Part shown: piece after piece, positions 8,841 through 15,339 of the stretch | Layout of the letters: every line of letters starts with the position of its first letter | How positions within the stretch are numbered: the stretch's first letter is position 1 | Origin: DATJZG01 sp035499295 | Lineage (GTDB): Bacteria > Myxococcota > Myxococcia > Myxococcales > Anaeromyxobacteraceae | Reading direction: 5' to 3' | Assembly: GCA_035499295.1 (NCBI GenBank) | Contig: DATJZG010000080.1 | Span: 46,637 to 110,636, forward strand | Length of the DNA: 64,000 nt | Program-made: the position numbers and the translations under genes | The notes under the pieces: generated by a model | The model's database searches: none | What the model was told of the DNA's origin: nothing | The model's input: the letters and a program-made list of their open reading frames with translations, nothing else

Positions 8841-10256
8841 GTGATGCCGTCGGAGTCGGCTGTTACCATGCGCGCCGCGATGGCCGAGGCGTTGGCGCTG
8901 AGGGGGGTCCGCGATCTACCCCACAACCTGGAAGCCGAGCAGGCGGTGCTCGGCGCGATCCTGCTCGACGACACCGCCCTCGACCAGGTGGCGCCGCTCG
9001 TCCTGGCGGAGGACTTCTACTCGCTCGCGCACCAGCACGTCTACACGGTGTTCGCGGAGCTGGCCAAGGAGACCCGCAAGATCGACGCGGTGATGGTGCA
9101 GCAGCGGCTCGACTCGAAGGGGCTGCTCGGCGGCCACGTCCCTCGCGACCTCCCCTTCGCGCTCGCCTCGGCGGTGGGCACGGCCGCCAACGTCAAGCAC
9201 TACGCCGAGGTGGTGAGCGAGCTCTCGCGCCTGCGGCGCATGATGCTGACCGCGCAGCGGGTGGTGGAGCGCGGATACGAGGCCGGCTCCCGGGTCCGCG
9301 ACTTCCTCGAGGAGGCCCAGCAGGACGTCTTCTCCGCCGCGCAAGGCTCCTCGCTCGAGACCATGAAGCCGTTCTCCGAGGCCATGGCGGTGGCCCTCGA
9401 CCGGCTGGAGCTCATCCACAAGCGGGCGCAGGAAGGGCTCTCGCACATCACCGGCATCCCCACCGGGCTGCCCTGGCTCGACGACCAGACCCTGGGGCTC
9501 CAGCCCGGCACCCTCTGTATCGTCGCCGCGCGCCCCTCGGTGGGAAAGACGGCGCTGGCGCTCAACGTCGCCGGCCACGCCGCCACCCATGCCGCCAAGA
9601 AGGTGGTCTTCTTCTCGCTGGAGATGCCTTCCGACCAGCTCGCCCTGCGCATGCTGGCGAGCGAGGCCAAGCTCGATTCCGAGCGCATCGGCAAGGGAAA
9701 GCTCGCCCGCCACGACTGGGATCGCATCATGGTGCAGGGGGACAAGCTCATGGGGGCGCCGATCTGGTTCGACGACTCCTTCGCCCTCTCCCCGGTCGAG
9801 CTCCGCTCCAAGTGCCGCAAGCTGAAGCGCGAGGCCGGGCTCGACCTGGTGGTGATCGACTACCTGCAGCTCATGCACGCGCAGTCCGAGCGCGCCAGCC
9901 AGTCGCGCGAGCAGGAGATCGCCACCATCAGCCGGTCCCTCAAGGCTCTCGCGAAGGAGCTCGGGGTGCCGGTCCTCGCCCTCTCCCAGCTCAACCGCGC
10001 GGTGGAGAAGCGCAAGGGGGAGCGCCCCATGCTCGCCGACCTGCGCGAGTCGGGAGCCATCGAGCAGGACGCCGACATCGTCATGTTCCTGCACCGCCCC
10101 GACCAGGGGGACGGCGACGCCGGCCCCCAGATCAACGCCGAGGTCCAGGACGTGGAGCTCATCCTGGCGAAGCACCGCCAGGGCCCGACCGGGCTGGTGC
10201 CGCTCGTCTTCTTCAAGAAGCACACCTTCTTCGCCGAGCGAAAGCGCGACGCCTGA
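8841..10256 (+). CDS. dnaB: Replicative DNA helicase DnaB
   Basis: Hexameric helicase that unwinds the replication fork and recruits primase. At up to 471 aa it is normal length with no intein. The N-terminal domain opens with LPHNLEAEQAVLGAILLDD, a hallmark of DnaB. The RecA-like motor domain has Walker A RPSVGKTALALN with Lys236, the switch segment KKVVFFSLEMPSDQLALRML, Walker B DLVVIDYLQLM and the C-terminal SGAIEQDADIVMFLHR. The start is uncertain: GTG 8841, ATG 8844, ATG 8868 and ATG 8880 are all in frame, none has a clear SD, and only the residues before LPHNLEAE change. It is monocistronic here, without the rplI gene that often precedes dnaB. Confidence 0.95.
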   Translation: MMPSESAVTMRAAMAEALALRGVRDLPHNLEAEQAVLGAILLDDTALDQVAPLVLAEDFYSLAHQHVYTVFAELAKETRKIDAVMVQQRLDSKGLLGGHVPRDLPFALASAVGTAANVKHYAEVVSELSRLRRMMLTAQRVVERGYEAGSRVRDFLEEAQQDVFSAAQGSSLETMKPFSEAMAVALDRLELIHKRAQEGLSHITGIPTGLPWLDDQTLGLQPGTLCIVAARPSVGKTALALNVAGHAATHAAKKVVFFSLEMPSDQLALRMLASEAKLDSERIGKGKLARHDWDRIMVQGDKLMGAPIWFDDSFALSPVELRSKCRKLKREAGLDLVVIDYLQLMHAQSERASQSREQEIATISRSLKALAKELGVPVLALSQLNRAVEKRKGERPMLADLRESGAIEQDADIVMFLHRPDQGDGDAGPQINAEVQDVELILAKHRQGPTGLVPLVFFKKHTFFAERKRDA

Positions 10257-10265
10257 AGGGCCGGA

Positions 10266-10302
10266 GCGGCGAGGCTCGGGGTCGCCCGCGGTGCGTCGCC
10301 GC
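10266..10302. terminator. Weak hairpin between convergent dnaB and thiD
   Basis: GCGGCGA (10266-10272) pairs with TCGCCGC (10296-10302) across a 23-nt loop in the 49-bp gap between the two converging genes. There is no T tract on either strand, so intrinsic termination is uncertain. Confidence 0.2.
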
Positions 10303-10305
10303 CCC

Positions 10306-11064
10306 CTACAACCTGGCCTGGAGCGCCGCGTCCAGGTAGCGCTCCACCACCCGCTTGGCGCGGCGGGCCGCGTCCTCGAGCGGGACCCCCTGCGCGAGGA
10401 GTCCGGCCACGGCGCTGGCGAGCCGGCAGCCGGTGCCGCGGGCGGTCCCCGGGCGCCGCCGCCCCGCCAGCCGCGTCACCCGGCGGCCGCGGACGAGGAG
10501 GTCGACGGGCGGGCCGGCGCGGTGCCCTCCCTTCACCAGCACCGCGGCCGCGCCCAGCTCGCGGGCCGCGCGCACCGCCTCCTCCTCGGAACCGAGGGCC
10601 CGGCCGGCGAGGAGCTCGAGCTCCGGCCAGTTCGGGGTGAGGAGGGTGGCCCGGGCGAGGAGCGGCCCGAGCGCCCGGCGGGGCGTCCTCCCGCCGCCGT
10701 CGAGGAGCGGCAGGCCCGAGGAGGCGGCCAGCACCGGGTCGACGACGAGGGGAATGCGAGAGAGGGCCGGGCGGGAGAGGCGCTCGGCCAGCGCCGCGGC
10801 GTTCGCGGCGGTGGCGACCATCCCGGTCTTGGCGGCGCGCGGGCGCTCCCCTCCTCCCTCGAGGAGGGCGTCGAGCTGCGCCCGCACGAAGGCCGGCGAC
10901 ACCGGCTCCACGGCGCGGGCGCCGCCCGGGCCCTGGGCGGTGAGGGCGGTGGCGACCGCGAAGCCGCGTGCGCCCACGGCCGCGAGCGCCTCCAGGTCCG
11001 CGAGGAGCCCGGCTCCGCCGCTCGGGTCGAGGCCGGCGAGGACGAGGACTCTCGCGCCCGTCAC
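10306..11064 (-). CDS. thiD: Hydroxymethylpyrimidine / phosphomethylpyrimidine kinase
   Basis: Phosphorylates HMP and HMP-phosphate to HMP-pyrophosphate for thiamine synthesis, in the cytoplasm. The protein is 252 aa, in the family range. The GTG at 11064 overlaps the preceding gene's TGA (GTGA). Just after it comes the ribokinase-fold signature VLVLAGLDPSGGAGLLADL. The C-terminal ATP site is RGTGCRLASAVAGLLAQG, where the canonical GTGCTLSS is slightly altered. The middle carries the VVDPVLAASSG segment that follows the substrate lid. It is last in a three-gene operon with thiE and a glutamine amidotransferase. No separate thiC, thiG or thiM is in the window. Confidence 0.9.
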   Translation of the reverse strand: MTGARVLVLAGLDPSGGAGLLADLEALAAVGARGFAVATALTAQGPGGARAVEPVSPAFVRAQLDALLEGGGERPRAAKTGMVATAANAAALAERLSRPALSRIPLVVDPVLAASSGLPLLDGGGRTPRRALGPLLARATLLTPNWPELELLAGRALGSEEEAVRAARELGAAAVLVKGGHRAGPPVDLLVRGRRVTRLAGRRRPGTARGTGCRLASAVAGLLAQGVPLEDAARRAKRVVERYLDAALQARL

Positions 11065-11771
11065 GGCCGCCGTCCCCGGGCGGCGTCCACCAGGCCGCGA
11101 TACAAGGCTCGGTGACGCGGCTCGTGGCGGCTCGCCGCCTCCGGGTGCCACTGCACGCCCAGAGCGAACGGCACCTCGGGCACCTCGAGCGCCTCGACCA
11201 CGCCGTCGGGCGCGCGCGCCGACACCACGGTGCCGGGGCCGACCTGCCGCACCGCCTGGTGGTGGGTGCTGTTCACCGGCAGCGGGGATTCCCCGACCAG
11301 CCGTGCCAAGAGCGACCCGGGGGTCACCTCGACGAGGTGGCTCGGGACGTCCTTCGGCGCCGGCTGCTCGTGCGAGACGCCCAGGTCCTCGGGGAGGTGC
11401 TGGTAGAGGGCGCCTCCCTTCGCTACCGCCAGCAGCTGCATCCCGCCGCACACCCCGAGGAGCGGCAGCCCCGCCGAGAGCGCCCCGAGCGCCATCGCCC
11501 ACTCGAAGTCGGTGCGATCGGGCCGCGTCGGGCCGCAGGAGGGTCGGCGCGCCTCTCCGTAGCGCTCCGGAGGAATGTCGAAGGCGCCCCCGGCGAGGAG
11601 GATGCCGTCGCAGAGGGTCAGGTACTCGCTCGCCGCCGAGGTCTCGCGACAGGCGAGCGGGAGGGGGAGGCCGCCGGCTTCCCACACCGCGTCCACGTAG
11701 GCGCGCGCCAACTGGAAGCGCCCCTCGACCGCGTCGAGGTCGAGCGGGATCCCGATGCGCGGGAGGCTCAC
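11061..11771 (-). CDS. Class I glutamine amidotransferase, peptidase C26 (gamma-glutamyl hydrolase-like)
   Basis: A 236-aa stand-alone glutaminase-fold enzyme of the PuuD/gamma-glutamyl-GABA hydrolase group, which cleaves gamma-glutamyl amide bonds. The nucleophile is Cys108 in LLGVCGGMQLL; His209 and Glu211 in VQWHPEA complete the triad. The N-terminus RIGIPLDLD and the CDGILLAGGAFDIPPERYG segment are typical of C26 enzymes. GTG at 11771 overlaps the stop of thiE, and its own stop overlaps the start of thiD, so it is translationally tied into a thiamine operon. Which gamma-glutamyl compound it handles is unknown. A link to thiamine or pyrimidine salvage is only suggested by position. Confidence 0.85.
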   Translation of the reverse strand: MSLPRIGIPLDLDAVEGRFQLARAYVDAVWEAGGLPLPLACRETSAASEYLTLCDGILLAGGAFDIPPERYGEARRPSCGPTRPDRTDFEWAMALGALSAGLPLLGVCGGMQLLAVAKGGALYQHLPEDLGVSHEQPAPKDVPSHLVEVTPGSLLARLVGESPLPVNSTHHQAVRQVGPGTVVSARAPDGVVEALEVPEVPFALGVQWHPEAASRHEPRHRALYRGLVDAARGRRP

Positions 11772-12421
11772 GCCCGGCGCTCCCGGGCCCCGGCGGCGAA
11801 GCGGGCCGCCAGCGCCCTGGCCCGCTCGCGGACGTCGCCGCGCGCGAACAGGTCCTCGACGATGGCCGCCGCGGCGGCCCCGGCCGACGCCACCTCGTCC
11901 ACCGTCTCGAGGGTGATGCCGCCGATCGCCACCACCGGGGCGGGGAGCGACCCGGCGACCCGGCGGAGCGCCTCCAGCCCGCGCGGGGCGACCGCGATCT
12001 CCTTCGTCCGGGTGGCGAAGAGGGGCCCGAAGCCGACGTGGTCCGCCCCCTCGGAGAGAGCCGCGCTTGCGTCCGCGAGGGTCCGGCAGCTGCGGCCGAC
12101 GAGGAGGTCGTCGCCGACGATCCGCCGCGCCTCGGCGGGAGGGAGGTCATCGTCCCCCACGTGGACGCCGTCGGCGCCGGCGAGCCGCGCCAGGTCCGCG
12201 CGGTCGTTCACGATGACGAGGGCTCGGTCGGCGAGGCGCTCGACGAGCCTCGTCGCCACCTCGAGCACCTCGCCCGCGGGGCTCCGCTTCATCCGCACCT
12301 GCACCACCTTCGCGCCGCCCTCCACGGCCAGGAGGCCGCGCTCCACCGGATCCTCGTCGCCGACGATGGCGTACAGGCCGCGGAGGCGGGAGAGGCGGCT
12401 CTGTCGGGTCGACCGCTCCAC
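11768..12421 (-). CDS. thiE: Thiamine-phosphate synthase
   Basis: Couples HMP-pyrophosphate with the thiazole phosphate to give thiamine phosphate, in the cytoplasm. With the GTG at 12421 the protein is 217 aa, the usual ThiE length. The frame stays open to 12529, but that extension would cross a divergent promoter and gene, so it is rejected. Visible ThiE features in order are GLYAIVGDED at the N-terminus, IVNDRADLARLAGADGVHVG, GRSCRTLADAS, GADHVGFGPLFATRTK with the pyrophosphate-binding segment, and APVVAIGGIT. It is first in the thiE-amidotransferase-thiD operon. No TPP riboswitch fits in the 85-bp gap upstream; the CUGAGA core is absent. Confidence 0.9.
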   Translation of the reverse strand: MERSTRQSRLSRLRGLYAIVGDEDPVERGLLAVEGGAKVVQVRMKRSPAGEVLEVATRLVERLADRALVIVNDRADLARLAGADGVHVGDDDLPPAEARRIVGDDLLVGRSCRTLADASAALSEGADHVGFGPLFATRTKEIAVAPRGLEALRRVAGSLPAPVVAIGGITLETVDEVASAGAAAAAIVEDLFARGDVRERARALAARFAAGARERRA

Positions 12422-12441
12422 GGGGAAACGTTCGCATGCGC

Positions 12442-12470
12442 TTGACGCCCCGGCAAGCCGGGCATATTTT
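12442..12470 (+). promoter_or_regulatory. Sigma70-type promoter for the 60-aa protein
   Basis: TTGACG at 12442-12447, a spacer of exactly 17 bp, and TATTTT at 12465-12470 make the best housekeeping-type promoter in the window. Transcription would start near 12477, giving a leader of about 30 nt with GAAGG before the ATG at 12507. The htrA gene follows 2 bp after that small gene and is probably co-transcribed. Confidence 0.6.
12449..12462. promoter_or_regulatory. Perfect palindrome between -35 and -10, or thiE leader hairpin
   Basis: CCCGGCAAGCCGGG is a perfect inverted repeat with 6-bp arms lying exactly inside the promoter spacer. In DNA it could be an operator. On the minus strand it reads as a stem closed by a G(CUUG)C tetraloop, a stable RNA loop, and could fold in the leader of thiE. 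The two roles are not exclusive. Confidence 0.35.
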
Positions 12471-12506
12471 CCCGCCTCCCCGCGAAAGCGAAGTCCCGAA
12501 GGTCCC

Positions 12507-12689
12507 ATGGCCGACACGTTCGAGAACAAGGTCGTCGATCGTCGAGTGGTGCAGCGCTACCTCCGCAAGGGGGTGGTCGACGAGAAGGAATACGAGCAGT
12601 ACCTGAAGAAGCTCCCCGACGTGGGCGAGCAGGCGGTGCCGATCGAGGCGGAGATCGAGCACGTCGACACCGAGCCCGACGACGAGTAG
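12507..12689 (+). CDS. Small conserved-type acidic protein, function unknown
   Basis: A 60-aa soluble protein, MADTFENKVVDRRVVQRYLR onward, ending in an acidic tail (EHVDTEPDDE). The N-terminal half is basic and helical (VVQRYLRKGVVDEKEYEQYLKK) and looks like a short helix-turn-helix or helical hairpin; the second half is strongly acidic. It has no Cys, signal peptide or membrane segment. A strong promoter and a GAAGG site precede it, and the htrA-type gene starts 2 bp after its stop, so the pair is likely an operon. I do not recognise a named family. Its good promoter, clear codon bias and coupling make it a real gene. Confidence 0.7.
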   Translation: MADTFENKVVDRRVVQRYLRKGVVDEKEYEQYLKKLPDVGEQAVPIEAEIEHVDTEPDDE

Positions 12690-12691
12690 CC

Positions 12692-14053
12692 GTGAGGTTC
12701 GGGGTCGCCGCGCTCGGCGCCCTCGTCGCCGCCCTGTGCCCGCTCGGCGCGGCAGGCGAGGGCACGCTGCCGCGGGCGGAGCCCCATCCGGCCTCCGAGC
12801 GGCGCACCCCGGTGGTGTCCGCGGTCGAGAAGTCCCGCGGAGCCGTGGTCAACGTGGCGGCCGAGGAGCTGGTGCGCGTCCGCCAGGGCGGGGACGTGTC
12901 GCAGTTCCTCTTCGACGAGTTCTTCGGGCGCCCGCGAGAGAGCCGCGGCTACGCCGTCACCTCGCTCGGCAGCGGCGTCATCGTGTCCCCGGAGGGCTAC
13001 GTGCTCACGAACGCCCACGTGGTGGAGCGGGGCGCCCGCTTCCGGGTGCAGCTGCTCGACGGCCGGGAGCTCGGGGCCCAGGTGCTGGGGATCGACCTCG
13101 CCACCGACCTGGCGGTGCTGCGGGTCGAGACCCACGAGAAGCTGCCTTTCCTGCCGGCGGGGCGCTCCGACGACCTCATGATCGGCGAGACGGTGATCGC
13201 CATCGGCAACCCCTTCGGGCTCTCGCACACGGTCACCACCGGGGTCGTGTCCGCGCTGCACCGGCGGGCGGCCGACCGGAACCTGGCGCTCTTCGACACC
13301 ATCCAGACCGACGCCTCCATCAACCCCGGGAACTCCGGCGGCCCCCTCGTGAACATCCTCGGGCAGCTCGTCGGCGTGAACACCGCCATCCTGGGCGATC
13401 GCAATGCCGGCATCGGCTTCGCCATCCCCATCGACCGGGCCCTGCGGGTGGCCGAAGACCTGATCCGTCACGGCGAGGTGCGCGAGGCCTGGCTCGGCCT
13501 CGTCGTCGCCGACCAGCCGGTGAAGAGCGACCTCGTCCGCGAAGAGCGGGTCCGGGTGCTCGTCGCCGCGGTGGAGCGCGGGTCTCCCGCGGAGGCCGCC
13601 GGCGTGAGGAAGGGCGACGTCGTCGAGGCCGTCGCCGATCAGCCGGTGGAGAGCGCGCAGGAGTACCGCTTCCGCATCCGCGACGTGCCACCGGGAGGCA
13701 CCGCGCACCTGTCCCTGTCGCGCGGCGGCGGCCACCTCGCGGTGGCGGTGAGGACGGTGGAGCTCTCCGGGGATCGGATCGACACCCTGGTGGCCGAGCA
13801 GACCGGCATCCAGGTGCGGGAAGCGAAGGCGCAGGGGCGGGCCCAGATCGTGGTGCGGTCGGTGGAGCGCCCCAGCCCGGCGGCCGAGATGGGCCTGCAG
13901 GCCGGCGACTGGATCCGGGAGGTGAACTCGCGCGAGGTCTCGACCTTGCGGGACTGGCACCGGGCCACGGCGCAGGCGCACCGCTTCGGGAGGCTCGTCC
14001 TGCTGGTGCAGAGGGGCTACGCCGCCGAGCGCATCAGCTTCGACATGAACTAG
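12692..14053 (+). CDS. htrA: HtrA/DegP-family periplasmic serine protease with two PDZ domains
   Basis: Periplasmic quality-control protease, 453 aa. The GTG at 12692 begins a signal peptide (MRFGVAALGALVAALCPLGA) cleaved near AAG. The trypsin-like domain has the complete triad: His109 in LTNAHVVE, Asp139 in LATDLAVL and Ser215 in NPGNSGGPL. An acidic-aromatic loop (FDEFFGRPRE) precedes it, as in DegQ/DegS relatives. PDZ1 spans about 265-345 (GSPAEAAGVRKGDVV) and PDZ2 about 365-450 (SPAAEMGLQAGDWI). The start has no SD of its own and sits 2 bp after the 60-aa gene, so translation is probably coupled. A DUF1844 gene follows 11 bp later. Confidence 0.92.
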   Translation: MRFGVAALGALVAALCPLGAAGEGTLPRAEPHPASERRTPVVSAVEKSRGAVVNVAAEELVRVRQGGDVSQFLFDEFFGRPRESRGYAVTSLGSGVIVSPEGYVLTNAHVVERGARFRVQLLDGRELGAQVLGIDLATDLAVLRVETHEKLPFLPAGRSDDLMIGETVIAIGNPFGLSHTVTTGVVSALHRRAADRNLALFDTIQTDASINPGNSGGPLVNILGQLVGVNTAILGDRNAGIGFAIPIDRALRVAEDLIRHGEVREAWLGLVVADQPVKSDLVREERVRVLVAAVERGSPAEAAGVRKGDVVEAVADQPVESAQEYRFRIRDVPPGGTAHLSLSRGGGHLAVAVRTVELSGDRIDTLVAEQTGIQVREAKAQGRAQIVVRSVERPSPAAEMGLQAGDWIREVNSREVSTLRDWHRATAQAHRFGRLVLLVQRGYAAERISFDMN

Positions 14054-14064
14054 GAGAGGAGCCC

Positions 14065-14346
14065 ATGGACGCAAACCAGTCCCACGCCGCCATCGACTTC
14101 AGCACCTTCATCCTCTCCCTGGGCTCTTCGGCGCTCGTCCATCTCGGGGAGATGGCGCATCCGGAGGCGAAGGAGCACCAGGAGAACCTCCTCCTCGCCC
14201 GCCAGACCATCGACATCCTGGCGATGCTGGAGGAGAAGACCCGCGGCAACCTCACCCCGGAGGAGTCCCGCTTCCTCCTCGACCTCCTCTCCGAGCTCCG
14301 CCTGCGGTTCGTGGAGCGCAAGAGCGGCCGCAGCGGCCCCGGTTAG
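14065..14346 (+). CDS. DUF1844 protein
   Basis: A 93-aa soluble helical protein. It matches the DUF1844 pattern: IDFSTFILSLGSSALVHLGE, then HQENLLLARQTIDILAMLEEKT, then a final helix RFLLDLLSELRLRFVE. The family is widespread in delta-proteobacteria and Acidobacteria and has no known function. TAGGAGAGGAG gives a strong SD for the ATG at 14065, and it follows htrA by 11 bp, so it is probably the third gene of that operon. It overlaps the convergent gene by 4 nt at its end. Confidence 0.85.
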   Translation: MDANQSHAAIDFSTFILSLGSSALVHLGEMAHPEAKEHQENLLLARQTIDILAMLEEKTRGNLTPEESRFLLDLLSELRLRFVERKSGRSGPG

Positions 14347-14615
14347 AGACCGGCGTCGACGAGGCTCTCCGCCAGGCGCCGGATCAGGTCGCGGCGGATC
14401 ACGCGGCGGGTGCGCGAGAGGGCGTCCGGGTCGGCCTGGCGACCGCGCGTCCGCTTGGCCGCTGCCGCCACCACCCACGCGATGCGGCGCGGGTCGAGCT
14501 TGGCCGGGCCGCGGCGCGGCCGCTTCAGGAAGAATCCGATTCCGCGCTGATCGAGGACGCGGTGGAGGGAGCGCCGCGCCTCGGCGGTGAGCGTGAGATC
14601 GACCACGTTCGGCAC
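14343..14615 (-). CDS. Small basic protein of unknown function
   Basis: A 90-aa Arg-rich protein starting at the GTG 14615 (VPNVVDLTLTAEARRSLHRV). An open frame continues upstream into bioD but loses coding character there. It begins with a short strand and helix (LTLTAEARRSLHRVLDQRG), followed by a basic stretch (FFLKRPRRGPAKLDPRRI) and a basic C-terminal helix, suggesting nucleic-acid binding. I do not recognise the family. It lies 53 bp after bioD on the same strand. A perfect inverted repeat sits just 5 bp before its start. The start and even the gene are less certain than its neighbours. Confidence 0.45.
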   Translation of the reverse strand: MPNVVDLTLTAEARRSLHRVLDQRGIGFFLKRPRRGPAKLDPRRIAWVVAAAAKRTRGRQADPDALSRTRRVIRRDLIRRLAESLVDAGL

Positions 14616-14620
14616 GGTTC

Positions 14621-14637
14621 GATCTCTAGGAGAGATC
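14621..14637. promoter_or_regulatory. Perfect inverted repeat before the small basic gene
   Basis: GATCTCT AGG AGAGATC has perfect 7-bp arms and a 3-nt centre. It ends 5 bp before the GTG of the 90-aa gene on the minus strand. It could be an operator, possibly for the gene's own product, or a 5' hairpin; no SD is visible there. Confidence 0.35.
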
Positions 14638-14667
14638 CCGCGATCAATCCAATTTCCGGCCGCCGTC

Positions 14668-15339
14668 TCAAAAGTGGACTTCGGCCGGAAGGCGCTCCGC
14701 GAACCGCCGGGCGCGCTCGGCACCGTCGGCCAGGTGGGGAAGGGAGTCGAGCACCCGGACGCCGGTGAGGCGCTCGATCTCCGCGGCATTGTAGGGCTCG
14801 GACGGGTCGCTCGCCGGTGTGGGGCGATTCAGCACAACTCCCCGGATCTCGAGCCCCCGGACGCGGAGGATCTCGCAGGTGAGAGCGGTGTGGTTCACGG
14901 TACCCAGCCCCGCCCGGGCCACCACCAGGACGGGCATCCCCAGCGCCCAGGCCAGGTCGGCGAAGGTGCGATTCTCGGTGAGCGGGACGAGCAGCCCGCC
15001 CGCTCCCTCCACCAGGAGGGCGGCGTGGCGCCGGAGCAGCTCGCGGGCGCAGGCGAGGACGTGGTCGAAGGACACCGCCCGCCCCTCCACCCGCGCCGCC
15101 AGCGCGGGAGCGAGCGGCGCCGCGAACGCGTAGGGGCAGACGAGCTCTTCCGGGTCGTCCCCGCCGCCGGCGGCGCGGATCCGCGCGGCGTCGCTCTCCT
15201 CCCCGGGGGTGTACCCCGACTGCGCCGGCTTCATGCCGACGACGTCGAGTCCGCGCGCGCGCCACCCGGCGACGAGCGCCACCGCCACCTCCGTCTTTCC
15301 GACCCCGGTGTCGGTGCCGGTGACGAAGAGGCCCCTCAC
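14668..15339 (-). CDS. bioD: Dethiobiotin synthetase
   Basis: ATP-dependent carboxylation of 7,8-diaminopelargonate to dethiobiotin, the penultimate step of biotin synthesis. The protein is 223 aa, normal for BioD. The GTG at 15339 overlaps the bioA stop (GTGA) and is followed at once by the P-loop FVTGTDTGVGKTEVA. The second nucleotide-binding segment VEGAGGLLVPL is intact. KPAQSGYTPGEESDA carries the substrate-contact region, and the C-terminal half has VLVVARAGLGTVNHT and GVVLNRP. It is co-transcribed with bioA; bioB, bioF and bioC are not in this window. Confidence 0.92.
   Translation of the reverse strand: MRGLFVTGTDTGVGKTEVAVALVAGWRARGLDVVGMKPAQSGYTPGEESDAARIRAAGGGDDPEELVCPYAFAAPLAPALAARVEGRAVSFDHVLACARELLRRHAALLVEGAGGLLVPLTENRTFADLAWALGMPVLVVARAGLGTVNHTALTCEILRVRGLEIRGVVLNRPTPASDPSEPYNAAEIERLTGVRVLDSLPHLADGAERARRFAERLPAEVHF

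Noticed and set aside
12422..12506. TPP riboswitch before thiE
   Set aside because: The gap is only 85 bp and lacks the conserved CUGAGA core and paired arms.
12422..12529. Extending thiE to an upstream ATG at 12529
   Set aside because: The extension would run through the divergent promoter and the start of the 60-aa gene, and the added residues do not resemble ThiE. The GTG at 12421 gives the family length.
14616..14789. N-terminal extension of the small basic protein into bioD
   Set aside because: It overlaps the end of bioD in another frame and reads as an unstructured Pro/Ser/Arg stretch.
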